Assembly: GCF_026711005.1 (NCBI RefSeq)
Contig: NZ_JAPPVJ010000005.1
Coordinates: 255,257 to 319,256 of the forward strand
Source of the DNA: Sphingobacterium sp. UT-1RO-CII-1
GTDB lineage: Bacteria; Bacteroidota; Bacteroidia; Sphingobacteriales; Sphingobacteriaceae
DNA: 64,000 bases
Direction: 5' to 3'
Below, piece after piece: positions 18,520 to 26,781 of the stretch. The notes under the pieces were generated by a model. It was not told the DNA's origin. It saw only the letters and a program-made list of their open reading frames with translations, and ran no database searches. The position numbers were made by a program, and so were the translations under genes. Position 1 is the first letter of the stretch, and each line of letters begins with the position of its first letter.

Positions 18520-19209
18520 ATGTCAGATAAATATGTAGTTATTGTAGCAGGCGGGAAAGGCACCAGAATGGGTGGAGACCTTCCTAAACAATATGTTCAG
18601 CTTCATGATAAGCCTGTTCTGATGCACAGTATTGATCAATTTGCACATAGCAAAAGTGCCCCCCGCATCATTATTGTTTTACATGAAGATATGCTTGATT
18701 ATTGGCAGCACCTTTGCCGACAATATAACTACAAAACTAAACACGAAGTTGTCACAGGCGGTACAAGCCGTTTTCAAAGCGTAAGGAATGGATTGACCTA
18801 TATTTTTGACAACTATCCCACAGCAGATCTGATTGCAATTCATGACGGTGCTCGCCCTATTATCAGCACCTCACTCATTGATGAAGCTTATCTGCAGACC
18901 GATCGATATGGAGCCACAGTCTTAGCTATACCTGCTACCAACTCTATCCGACAGGGAGGTCCTCACAAAAATAGTGCTTTGAACCGCAATTTATTATGGC
19001 AGATACAAACACCACAGACTTTTAAAACCGCATTGTTAAAAGGAGCCTTTCAGCAAGAAGAGTCCCCTCTTTTCACAGACGATGCATCTGTAGTAGAAGC
19101 CCATGGACATACTATCCATTTAATATCTGGTGATTATAGAAATATTAAAATCACTTATCCTGAGGATCTCCAAATTGCACAAATTTACATACAGGCCAAT
19201 TGGGACTAA
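18520..19209 (+). CDS. ispD: 2-C-methyl-D-erythritol 4-phosphate cytidylyltransferase
   Basis: A 229-residue enzyme of the non-mevalonate isoprenoid pathway, joining CTP and MEP to CDP-ME in the cytoplasm. The N-terminal nucleotide loop VAGGKGTRMGGDLPKQY (10-26) carries the conserved Gly-rich segment, Arg and Lys. IHDGARPI (~107-114) and the C-terminal TDDASVVE and ITYPEDL motifs are those of IspD. It follows sbcC after 44 nt on the same strand. Its last codons overlap by 4 nt with the stop of the small convergent membrane protein gene. Confidence 0.95.
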   Translation: MSDKYVVIVAGGKGTRMGGDLPKQYVQLHDKPVLMHSIDQFAHSKSAPRIIIVLHEDMLDYWQHLCRQYNYKTKHEVVTGGTSRFQSVRNGLTYIFDNYPTADLIAIHDGARPIISTSLIDEAYLQTDRYGATVLAIPATNSIRQGGPHKNSALNRNLLWQIQTPQTFKTALLKGAFQQEESPLFTDDASVVEAHGHTIHLISGDYRNIKITYPEDLQIAQIYIQANWD

Positions 19210-19358
19210 GCATTCCCCCGAATAACACGCAGTAATATTGCAATAATAGCAATAACCAACAACGCGTGTATAATACCGCCACTCACAAAACCTCCGAAAA
19301 AACTAATGGCCCAAATGATAACTAAAACAACCGCTATTAAATAAAGTATATTTCCCAT
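19206..19358 (-). CDS. lmo0937-family small hydrophobic membrane protein
   Basis: A 50-residue protein from ATG 19358-19356 to TAG 19208-19206, too short for a usual gene search. The sequence MGNILYLIAVVLVIIWAI, then GGFVSGGIIHALLVIAII and LLRVIRGNA matches the widespread lmo0937 family: two membrane helices with a glycine-rich turn and a basic end. Function is unknown; relatives are often stress-induced. The stop overlaps the convergent ispD stop. Confidence 0.85.
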   Translation of the reverse strand: MGNILYLIAVVLVIIWAISFFGGFVSGGIIHALLVIAIIAILLRVIRGNA

Positions 19359-19483
19359 AACATTTTAGTTTTATTATAAACCTGCATTGGTTTATAGTAA
19401 TAAAACAATATGTATAGAAAAAAAGTTTTGAAAATTCTGAGATAGTACATTCGTGTATAAAACACGTTCAATAAATATACGGC

Positions 19484-20248
19484 TTAAACTTCAATGACCA
19501 AGCGATCATATGCCACATACATACCTTCTGGCAAGCCTTCCTGAATAAAATCGTGCTGACCAAAACGATGGCTTATATGTGTTAAATAAGTCTTTTCGGC
19601 CTTTATATCCTGCGCAAAAGCTATAGCTTCCTCCTTCGTAAAGTGAGAAATATGCGGCTCTTCCTGTAATGCATTAATCACCAACACCCGCACTCCCTCC
19701 AATAATGCCCTTGAGCTTGCGGATACTGTCTTTGCGTCAGTGACATATGCAAAATCACCAAACCGAAAGCCAAGAACAGACATTTTATGATGCATCACCT
19801 CCAAAGGCATAATGCGATGCCCTTCTACAAAAAAAACTTCACCTGAGTTTATAGGCTCTAATTGTAAACGCGGTATCCCTGGATATTTATTATCACTAAA
19901 TGCATAATAAAACTCCCGTTGCAAAGCCTGATGTGTTTCTCCACTTCCATATATCGGAATAGAAGCTTGCTGCTTAAAATTAAAAGCCCGAACATCATCC
20001 ATCCCTGCAATATGATCCTTATGGGAATGTGTGATTAAAATTGCATCCAGTTCTTGCACATGTTCTCGTAACATCTGATAACGAAAATCAGGTCCCGTAT
20101 CTACCACAAGAGTTGCGTTATCATACTCAATAAGGATAGATGACCGGAGACGCTTATCTTTGCTATCTTCCGAACAACACACCTTACATTCGCATGCAAT
20201 AACCGGTACGCCCTGTGATGTTCCTGTCCCTAAAAATGTTACCTTCAA
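19484..20248 (-). CDS. MBL-fold metallo-hydrolase (PhnP-like)
   Basis: A 254-residue metallo-beta-lactamase-fold phosphodiesterase-like enzyme. The metal motif THSHKDHIAG gives His74, His76, Asp78 and His79; later ligands are in VMHHKMSV, AYVTDAK and LTHISHRFG. An N-terminal Cys cluster CECKVC (19-24) resembles the structural zinc site of PhnP, which cleaves cyclic ribose phosphates. No phn genes are nearby, so the substrate is unclear. It is the last gene of the minus-strand operon, 2 nt after the preceding gene. Confidence 0.82.
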   Translation of the reverse strand: MKVTFLGTGTSQGVPVIACECKVCCSEDSKDKRLRSSILIEYDNATLVVDTGPDFRYQMLREHVQELDAILITHSHKDHIAGMDDVRAFNFKQQASIPIYGSGETHQALQREFYYAFSDNKYPGIPRLQLEPINSGEVFFVEGHRIMPLEVMHHKMSVLGFRFGDFAYVTDAKTVSASSRALLEGVRVLVINALQEEPHISHFTKEEAIAFAQDIKAEKTYLTHISHRFGQHDFIQEGLPEGMYVAYDRLVIEV

Positions 20249-20250
20249 AC

Positions 20251-20517
20251 CTATGCTACCAACTTTTTAATTGTTTTATAAAAATCTTTTTTCTTATCAT
20301 CTAATATAGAAACATCCACTTCTATTTCTTGTATTAAACCTACTAAAGATTGTATTCTTACTTCCAGATTAGAGAACTTATTCACCAGAATAACTCTTGT
20401 ATTCTGAATCAAACATGCGCCTGTACGGAATGATCCTTTCTCATAACGCACTTTGTATCCAAAGTCGTTCAACAAGTCTTCCAACTTCCCTAAATTATGT
20501 TGTGTAAATGTGATCAC
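20251..20517 (-). CDS. small conserved hypothetical protein
   Basis: An 88-residue cytoplasmic protein with no signal or membrane segment. It begins MITFTQHNLGKLEDLLNDFG, has a beta-rich middle (GACLIQNTRVILVNKFSNLE) and a helical, charged end (ILDDKKKDFYKTIKKL). I do not recognise a characterised family. It lies 2 nt before the metallo-hydrolase gene and 41 nt after the glycosyltransferase gene, so it is part of the same operon. Confidence 0.75.
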   Translation of the reverse strand: MITFTQHNLGKLEDLLNDFGYKVRYEKGSFRTGACLIQNTRVILVNKFSNLEVRIQSLVGLIQEIEVDVSILDDKKKDFYKTIKKLVA

Positions 20518-20558
20518 TTTCTTCGAATTTTAAAACACATACCTAAACTACAAACAGC

Positions 20559-21551
20559 CTATTTCTTGAAAAGTTTATACGAAATATAAGCACTTATAAA
20601 GCCTGTTCCATAGGCTATCAGCTGCGTATAAGCCGCTAAAACCGCATAAAAAGCAACATTCAACTTCCCTGTCTTAGATAAAGCATGTAAAAACAATAGC
20701 AATGTATATAAAAATAATAAATAATTCCCCACGTATGCCAATATCTGGAGACCTAAACACGCTACCAAAAAAGAAGACATCGTATTCAAAAATAGCAAAA
20801 CAACCAAGCCAGTAACAAACAGAGAAGGCAGGGCATGCACCCATTTAAGTTCGGATGGGTAAAGCTCATAAATAGCAATACGTCCTTTACCAAATGAATT
20901 TGTTTGCTTATAGAATTGTAGAAGCGAGGTACGTCGCTTATGATAAACATAAGCTTCAGAAATCAACCCCACCTTAAAGCCTTCATTAATCATCCGAATA
21001 CTAAACTCAATATCTTCTGATCTTCGTGATAGTCGAAACCCTCCGGTATGTTCATATACCTCTCTCGACAAGCCCATATTAAAACTTCGTGGGTGAAACT
21101 GCCCTACGTGTTTTTTATTACCACGGATTCCTCCCGTTGTAAACGGACTGGTCATTGCGTAAGATATGGCCTTCTGAACTGTTGTAAAAGAACTATGCGC
21201 AGCATCCGGTCCGCCAAAAGCATCCCATCCTTCAGACTTTATACCTGTAAGCACATGTTGGAGATAACCATTTGGTAGAATTACATCCGAATCCAAAACA
21301 ATAAAGTAATCTCCCTTAGCCCTTGCAAAGCCATAATTTCTCGCAATACCTTGTCCTTCATTTACCTTCATGAAATACCGAACAGCTAAACGATCGGCAA
21401 AGCTTTTCACAATGTCCTCACCGGTTACGATAGAGCCATCTTCAACTATAATGACCTCAAAATCCTTATAGGTCTGTAAGGTCAGGGATTCTAACAATTC
21501 AGCAATCTCCTGCGGTCTATTATAAAGGGGAATAATTACCGAAAAAAACAT
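20559..21551 (-). CDS. family 2 glycosyltransferase with C-terminal membrane segments
   Basis: A 330-residue GT2 enzyme. The GT-A domain spans residues 1-225: FSVIIPLYNRPQEI at the N-terminus, VEDGS, and the metal-binding DSD motif in FIVLDSDVI, followed by the acceptor-site SRRSEDIEFSIRM (ED motif). After residue ~235 come three or four hydrophobic helices (FVTGLVVLLFL, ...LLFLYTLLLFLHAL), anchoring it to the inner membrane. It is separated by 3 nt from the second GT2 gene, so they probably act in one envelope glycan or glycolipid pathway. Confidence 0.85.
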   Translation of the reverse strand: MFFSVIIPLYNRPQEIAELLESLTLQTYKDFEVIIVEDGSIVTGEDIVKSFADRLAVRYFMKVNEGQGIARNYGFARAKGDYFIVLDSDVILPNGYLQHVLTGIKSEGWDAFGGPDAAHSSFTTVQKAISYAMTSPFTTGGIRGNKKHVGQFHPRSFNMGLSREVYEHTGGFRLSRRSEDIEFSIRMINEGFKVGLISEAYVYHKRRTSLLQFYKQTNSFGKGRIAIYELYPSELKWVHALPSLFVTGLVVLLFLNTMSSFLVACLGLQILAYVGNYLLFLYTLLLFLHALSKTGKLNVAFYAVLAAYTQLIAYGTGFISAYISYKLFKK

Positions 21552-21554
21552 AGC

Positions 21555-22505
21555 TTATATCACCTTTTCGATATGGTACCGATTTCGGTCACTCGAACTT
21601 CTAGAGATTAATTCGGCTATAAAACCGGTAAGAAAAAGCTGTGTTCCTATAAGAATAGCCACTAAAGAAAGATAAAAAAGCGGTTGATCGGTTACATTAC
21701 GGTACACACTACCGCTTGCAATACTCATCAACTTTTCAAATATCAAATAGCAAGTAATAAAAAAGCCTATTAAAAAACTTAACACCCCAATAGTACCAAA
21801 AAAGTGCATGGGGCGTTTACCAAATTTACCTACAAAAAATATAGATAAAAGATCTAAAAATCCTTTAACAAAACGGCCTGCTCCAAACTTAGTTGTTCCG
21901 TATTTTCGGGGATAATGCTGTACGATCTGTTCTTGTATATTGATAAACCCGGCCCATTTAGCCAACACGGGTATGTAACGATGCATTTCGCCGTACACCT
22001 CAATACTTTTCACTACTTCTTTCTTATAAGCCTTTAATCCACAGTTAAAATCATGCAGGTTATGTATCCCCGACATGCCTCTCGTTACCGAATTAAACAG
22101 CTTTGTAGGAATTGTTTTCGTTAAAGGATCGTAGCGTTTTTGCTTCCAACCCGAAACTAAATCCGCCCCTTGGTTAACGACACGGTCGTACAATTCAGGA
22201 ATTTCATCCGGACTATCCTGCAGATCCGCATCCATAGTAATCACCACATCTCCTTCTGCTGCATCAAACCCTACATTCAAAGCTGCCGATTTACCATAGT
22301 TTCTTCTAAATTTAATGCCTATTATCTCTTCATGCGATAATTTTAGCTGTTGAATTACTTTCCAAGACGAATCATTACTACCATCATCTACTAAAATAAT
22401 CTCATAGCTAAAGTTATGTTGCTTCATTACCCTCCTGATCCAATCAGTCAATTCAGGCAATGACTCCTCTTCGTTAAATAAAGGAACTACTACTGATATA
22501 TCCAT
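21555..22505 (-). CDS. GtrB/DPM-like family 2 glycosyltransferase
   Basis: A 316-residue polyprenyl-phosphate sugar transferase-like GT2. The N-terminus ISVVVPLFNEEESLPEL, the DDGS motif, MDADLQDSPDEIP (DAD metal motif) and the LHDFNCGLKAYKKEV segment are hallmarks of the DPM/GtrB group, which load a sugar on undecaprenyl or dolichyl phosphate. Two membrane helices lie near ~230-260 and ~280-300. Relatives typically supply activated sugar for membrane or lipid A modification. It is in the middle of the pyrC-like operon. Confidence 0.88.
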   Translation of the reverse strand: MDISVVVPLFNEEESLPELTDWIRRVMKQHNFSYEIILVDDGSNDSSWKVIQQLKLSHEEIIGIKFRRNYGKSAALNVGFDAAEGDVVITMDADLQDSPDEIPELYDRVVNQGADLVSGWKQKRYDPLTKTIPTKLFNSVTRGMSGIHNLHDFNCGLKAYKKEVVKSIEVYGEMHRYIPVLAKWAGFINIQEQIVQHYPRKYGTTKFGAGRFVKGFLDLLSIFFVGKFGKRPMHFFGTIGVLSFLIGFFITCYLIFEKLMSIASGSVYRNVTDQPLFYLSLVAILIGTQLFLTGFIAELISRSSSDRNRYHIEKVI

Positions 22506-22521
22506 ACAGACTTTTCAACTT

Positions 22522-23151
22522 TTAATTTTCCGTTTGCTCAGTATCTGTTTTGGCATCCTCGGCAGGCACACGTAAAAAAGCAGGTCTTTCTCTTTTGAAT
22601 ATTGCGGCAAGAATAAGTGAAAAAACAAAATAAAGGATCAAGTTAATTCCCAACCCTTTTAACGTCTGTCCGAACGAAAAAGTTCTTAAGTCATCTCTTG
22701 TTTTCTCCAGGTCGGCTACTTGCTTATCAATAACATCATCCTCTACCCCCATGCTCTCCATCGTCTCGATAGTCATATTAATTGTTTTATCAAACACGAC
22801 CTGTTGTGGTTCGGGTATGGCCAAATTAAAAACTGCACCACCAATATTCGTAATAATAACAGCTATAGCAAGCATAATAAATATGCTTTTTAGAGCTTCA
22901 CTAAAGTTCCAGAACCCTCCTCCTACTTTACGCAACATCAACGAAAAACTAGCTGATAGCACGATCATTATTACAATAGAGAGTGTCCCGGTAATTAATG
23001 AAGTCATTTTGAAATCAGCACTATTCATCAAAACATACATAGAGATTGTACTGATGACAAATGAAATCACACCTAGGTAAACACCTAATTTGATTCCCTC
23101 TTTTCGAACAAGTTGCTCGGGGAAAGTTCCTTCCTGTACGTATACATTCAT
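22522..23151 (-). CDS. DUF4199 family membrane protein
   Basis: A 209-residue inner-membrane protein with four hydrophobic helices (about 23-45, 50-70, 88-110 and 165-185). The arrangement, with the EALKSIFIMLAIAVIITNIGGAVFN helix and a long soluble loop before helix four, is that of the DUF4199 family, found in Bacteroidota next to a GT2 gene. Function is unknown. It is tightly packed, 16 nt before the GtrB-like gene and 3 nt after the acidic protein. Confidence 0.82.
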   Translation of the reverse strand: MNVYVQEGTFPEQLVRKEGIKLGVYLGVISFVISTISMYVLMNSADFKMTSLITGTLSIVIMIVLSASFSLMLRKVGGGFWNFSEALKSIFIMLAIAVIITNIGGAVFNLAIPEPQQVVFDKTINMTIETMESMGVEDDVIDKQVADLEKTRDDLRTFSFGQTLKGLGINLILYFVFSLILAAIFKRERPAFLRVPAEDAKTDTEQTEN

Positions 23152-23154
23152 AAT

Positions 23155-23823
23155 TTAAGCATTAAAATTAGCAATAATCTGATACACTGCGATGTCGAAA
23201 GACTTGTTTCCAGCAAATTGCGTAAACTCTTCCAGCTGCTGTGCATCAGGCTTTGGTTCATTAAAGAAACTCATCATCGGGTAAAAAAGCTCTTTCAATT
23301 CATCCTGATGAGAAATGGTATCTGCTACTTTTCTAATTTCTTCATAAGTGCTATCCACTAGAATCTGGTTAGCGATTACTTTTTCATAAATAGTATATTC
23401 ATCCTGAAACTCATCTTCTTCTACTAGTAAGAACTCTTTCAAGTAATCATCCAAAGACGCCTCTATTTCATCATCCTCACACTCTCGTAGATACAAAAAT
23501 ATATTCAATAATTCTGTACCTCTGTCAATGGTCTGCTCCTCTATTCCTTCCCATTCCTCCGATTCCAAATAATCCTCGTCCAGCTTCTGCACGTCTTCAC
23601 TAAAGAAGTTAATCATTAGCAAATCAAAATATACCTCTCTTAATTCTTCAAAACGTTGAAAATCGTCAAATACACGATCTAAAGCATCAACCTTATTAAG
23701 AAAGGGGACCTCTTGGTCAAAAACATTTCGTAGCGCATCTTCAAATGCGCTAATCTCGTTACCTTCAGATTTAGCATAGGCCTGAATACCTGCCTCAAAG
23801 GCTCTTTTAACTGTTAAATCCAT
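23155..23823 (-). CDS. acidic conserved hypothetical protein
   Basis: A 222-residue soluble, very acidic protein that looks almost fully helical (AFEDALRNVFDQEVPFLNKVDALDRVFDDF; EDDEIEASLDDYLKEFLLVEEDEF is one Glu/Asp-rich stretch). There is no signal peptide, membrane helix or known catalytic motif. I do not recognise the family. It lies 8 nt after the dihydroorotase-like gene and 3 nt before the DUF4199 gene, so it belongs to the operon. Confidence 0.75.
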   Translation of the reverse strand: MDLTVKRAFEAGIQAYAKSEGNEISAFEDALRNVFDQEVPFLNKVDALDRVFDDFQRFEELREVYFDLLMINFFSEDVQKLDEDYLESEEWEGIEEQTIDRGTELLNIFLYLRECEDDEIEASLDDYLKEFLLVEEDEFQDEYTIYEKVIANQILVDSTYEEIRKVADTISHQDELKELFYPMMSFFNEPKPDAQQLEEFTQFAGNKSFDIAVYQIIANFNA

Positions 23824-23831
23824 ATCTTTTG

Positions 23832-25097
23832 TTAGTTTATGACCAATTGTCCGTTATTAATTACTGCTTTCACCTTACCTTGCAACTCTTTTCCGAACAA
23901 TGGACTATTCGTCCCTTTTGATCTGTTTATCTTATCATCAAACACCCAATTCTCTTGTCTATCAAACAAGACAATATTTGCCAAAGTTCCCTCCAATAGG
24001 GTTGGAATATCTTGTTTTAGAATCTTCCTTGGCTGAACCGCCAATTTATCAACAATCACCTCATCCGACAAACCAGCCCCCACCAATAGAGGTAAAACTG
24101 TTTGCAAGCCGATAATACCCTCCTGTGCAATTTGAAACTCTACATTTTTAAATTCTATTTCATGAGCGGTATGCTGAGATACTACGGCATCTATCGTGCC
24201 ATCTTGCAGTCCCTTACGCAATGCATCCACATCTTTTTGCGTACGCAATGGTGGGTTTACTTTAAAATTACTATCAAAGCCTACTATTTCTGCATCAGTA
24301 TAAACAAGGTGGTGCGCAGCAACATCAGCTGTCACCTGTAATCCTTTTTGTTTAGCCTGTCTCACAAGATCCACAGCTTCAGCAGTAGATAGTGTTGTAA
24401 AATGTATCGGAGCTTCATAATATTCTGCTAAAAACAAATCGCGCGAAACCATTAACGCTTCCGCAAGGTTTGGCTTACCCTTCATCCCTAAATAGGTACT
24501 CATTTCCCCTTCATTCATTTGATTTCCTCCCGCTAGGGTAATATCTTCAGCAAATGAGATTATAAGTCCATTAAAACCTTTTGTATACAGCAAAGCTCTT
24601 CCCATCAAATCGGCATGCTGAACACTACGATCGCCATCGCTGAAAGCAACTGCGCCAGCTAAGTGCATATCATATAGCTCGGCCAACTCTTTACCTTCTC
24701 GTTTCTTACTAATCGCACCGATTGGGTAAACATCTACTAAGTTACCTGCTGCCGTATTCACTACCAAAGAAATCTCTGATCTACTGTATAAAGCAGGTTG
24801 CGTATTCGGCTGAACGGCTATCCCTGTAAAACCTCCTGCTGCTGCCGCAGCAGTACCTGTAGCTATATCTTCTTTCGTTTCCAACCCTGGTTCTCCAATA
24901 TTGGTATGAAGATCAAAAAAACCCACAGAAACAACACAGCCTTTACCATCAATAACTTGAATATCCTTTGCTGCCAAATCGATTTTAGATGCTACCTGAG
25001 CAATTATCCCATTCTCTACATAAATATCAATAAGCATATTATGCAGCGGATGTTCAGGAAGTATAAGTTTAGCAGAAGTTATTAAAATTTTATTCAT
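23832..25097 (-). CDS. dihydroorotase-like amidohydrolase, metal ligands lost
   Basis: A 421-residue homologue of type I dihydroorotase (PyrC), the third step of pyrimidine synthesis. Fold landmarks remain: GFFDLHTNIGEPG, AAGGFTGIAVQPNTQP, VNPPLRT and GIIGLQTVLP. The metal ligands do not: the usual HxH is His64-Thr-Asn66, the DHCED histidine is Phe182, the HIQH second histidine is Thr235 and the TDHAPH aspartate is Gln308. So it is probably not an active dihydroorotase, much like PyrC' partners of aspartate transcarbamoylase, and may have a structural role. It is the first gene of the envelope-type operon. Pipelines will likely name it pyrC. Confidence 0.85.
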   Translation of the reverse strand: MNKILITSAKLILPEHPLHNMLIDIYVENGIIAQVASKIDLAAKDIQVIDGKGCVVSVGFFDLHTNIGEPGLETKEDIATGTAAAAAGGFTGIAVQPNTQPALYSRSEISLVVNTAAGNLVDVYPIGAISKKREGKELAELYDMHLAGAVAFSDGDRSVQHADLMGRALLYTKGFNGLIISFAEDITLAGGNQMNEGEMSTYLGMKGKPNLAEALMVSRDLFLAEYYEAPIHFTTLSTAEAVDLVRQAKQKGLQVTADVAAHHLVYTDAEIVGFDSNFKVNPPLRTQKDVDALRKGLQDGTIDAVVSQHTAHEIEFKNVEFQIAQEGIIGLQTVLPLLVGAGLSDEVIVDKLAVQPRKILKQDIPTLLEGTLANIVLFDRQENWVFDDKINRSKGTNSPLFGKELQGKVKAVINNGQLVIN

Positions 25098-25338
25098 GAG
25101 TTTTACATTGTATGCTATAGAAAAACAAATGGTCTAATAAAACGACCGGATATCCCTGAAAGTAGGCCTCTATTTAACAAGTATATTTCATTATCATCCG
25201 TACAGATGATCTTATCAAGCCCACTATTTGGAATGCAACTAGCGTTTGTAAACATGCAGATTCGAGGCCCCTTCATTGAAGAACAAATGTACAAAATATA
25301 TTGAAACACCTATTTTAAAAAAAACCTATTTTTCGGCA

Positions 25339-25920
25339 CTACTCTCCCCAGCTATAGCTATCAATATAGATATCTGACAAAGACAATACCCTATCAATTA
25401 CTGTAGATGCCAATTCCTCAAATGTTTTAGGCAAACTATAAAATGAGGGAGTAGCCGGACAAATAATCCCTCCTGCTTGATTAACCAAGGCCATATTTTG
25501 TATATGTATCCCACTAAGTGGAGTTTCTCTTGTTACCAACACTAGTTTTCTTCGTTCTTTTAAGATCACATCCGCAGCTCTTGTCGTTAGATCAGAAGAT
25601 ACTCCGTGCGCAATACGTGCTAATGTTCCCATCGAACAAGGGCATACAATCATTGTATCAAACCGTGCTGACCCAGAAGCAAAAGGTGCCATAAAATCAT
25701 TTTTACTATAAAAAGTGAATGGGTAAGCCTTATAATCATCACTCCCCAACTCAAAACGCCAAACATCTTTTGCATTATCGGACATCACTACAGCCACCTC
25801 CTTCACTTGATCCTGCAATAGCATAAGTTTATCTAAAAGAACTTTCGCATATATTGAACCGCTTGCTCCCGTCACAGCGACTACCACTTTTTTCTTATTA
25901 ATCCTCATACGTATCATCAA
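25339..25920 (-). CDS. ubiX: UbiX-family flavin prenyltransferase
   Basis: A 193-residue flavoprotein that joins dimethylallyl phosphate to FMN to make prenylated FMN, the cofactor of UbiD decarboxylases. FMN-binding motifs are visible: VAVTGASGSIYAKVLLDKL near the N-terminus, the PCSMGTLARIAHG segment, and ERRKLVLVTRETPLSGIHIQNM for the phosphate site. The start could be ATG at the MMIRMRINKKK positions 1, 2 or 5; the choice moves only a few residues. No ubiD lies nearby. Confidence 0.92.
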   Translation of the reverse strand: MMIRMRINKKKVVVAVTGASGSIYAKVLLDKLMLLQDQVKEVAVVMSDNAKDVWRFELGSDDYKAYPFTFYSKNDFMAPFASGSARFDTMIVCPCSMGTLARIAHGVSSDLTTRAADVILKERRKLVLVTRETPLSGIHIQNMALVNQAGGIICPATPSFYSLPKTFEELASTVIDRVLSLSDIYIDSYSWGE

Positions 25921-26127
25921 AGCTAATAAAAATGAGCAAACTCTCCCTAATCACCTAATTATTTACCTAACAATCCTAATTTTATGAACAATTCATTTGA
26001 ATCTGATTTTTTTTTATTTAATTCGTACATAAAGAGAGTCCATTCATTATAATAATGTTCTCTAGAGTAAAAAGAAAGCAATAATTATCAAACAAACGCA
26101 TACACTGGTAGATAAAATCCGCAAAAG

Positions 26128-26781
26128 ATGAGCGCACAAATGTTAGAAGAGTATATTGAAACAGGGAATCATCATGATCTGGAAATCTTGTTACGTAACT
26201 CACCACACCTCTTACGGGAAAACACGAGCCACCATATATCTCCCTTACTGCTAGCATGCTACTATCACAAAGAAAATGTTATAAAGACTATTTTAGGGCA
26301 TCTAACTACCATCACTATACATGAAGCTGCCGCAATCGGTCTAGCAACACATGTAGAAGCTATGCTCAAACAAAAGCCTGAAGTCATTGACGAAATCTCT
26401 TCACATGGCTTTACACCATTAAGCATAGCCACACATTTCGGAAAAGATGAGGTAGTACGACTTTTACTAGCCAAAAAAGCAGATCCAAATATTCCTTCGC
26501 AGAATGGTTACCAAATTTATCCATTACATACAGCATTAACCGGTCAGTATGATATTATTAGTAAGATGCTAATAGAAGCTGGAGCGGATATTAACGCTGT
26601 ACAAAATGCAAACATCACCCCCTTACACCTTGCCGCACAACAAGGGAATATTGATTTGATCATTATTTTATTAGAAAATGGAGCAGATATCGCTACCCAA
26701 ACCAGCACTGGTCAAACAGCATCTGAACTTGCTATGGAGAAGGGGCACAAAGAAATTGCTGAAATACTAGCTCTGCATTAG
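26128..26781 (+). CDS. ankyrin-repeat protein
   Basis: A 217-residue soluble protein built of about six ankyrin repeats. The repeat signature is clear: GFTPLSIATHFGKDEVVRLLL, YPLHTALTGQYDIISKMLIEAGADIN and ITPLHLAAQQGNIDLIIILLENGADI. There is no signal peptide or catalytic domain, so it is probably a cytoplasmic protein-binding scaffold. Its partner is unknown. The stop overlaps the convergent DUF2851 gene by 4 nt. Confidence 0.85.
   Translation: MSAQMLEEYIETGNHHDLEILLRNSPHLLRENTSHHISPLLLACYYHKENVIKTILGHLTTITIHEAAAIGLATHVEAMLKQKPEVIDEISSHGFTPLSIATHFGKDEVVRLLLAKKADPNIPSQNGYQIYPLHTALTGQYDIISKMLIEAGADINAVQNANITPLHLAAQQGNIDLIIILLENGADIATQTSTGQTASELAMEKGHKEIAEILALH

Noticed and set aside
25115..25309. 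64-codon frame upstream of the dihydroorotase-like gene
   Set aside because: No protein-like features; occupies the promoter region of the operon.
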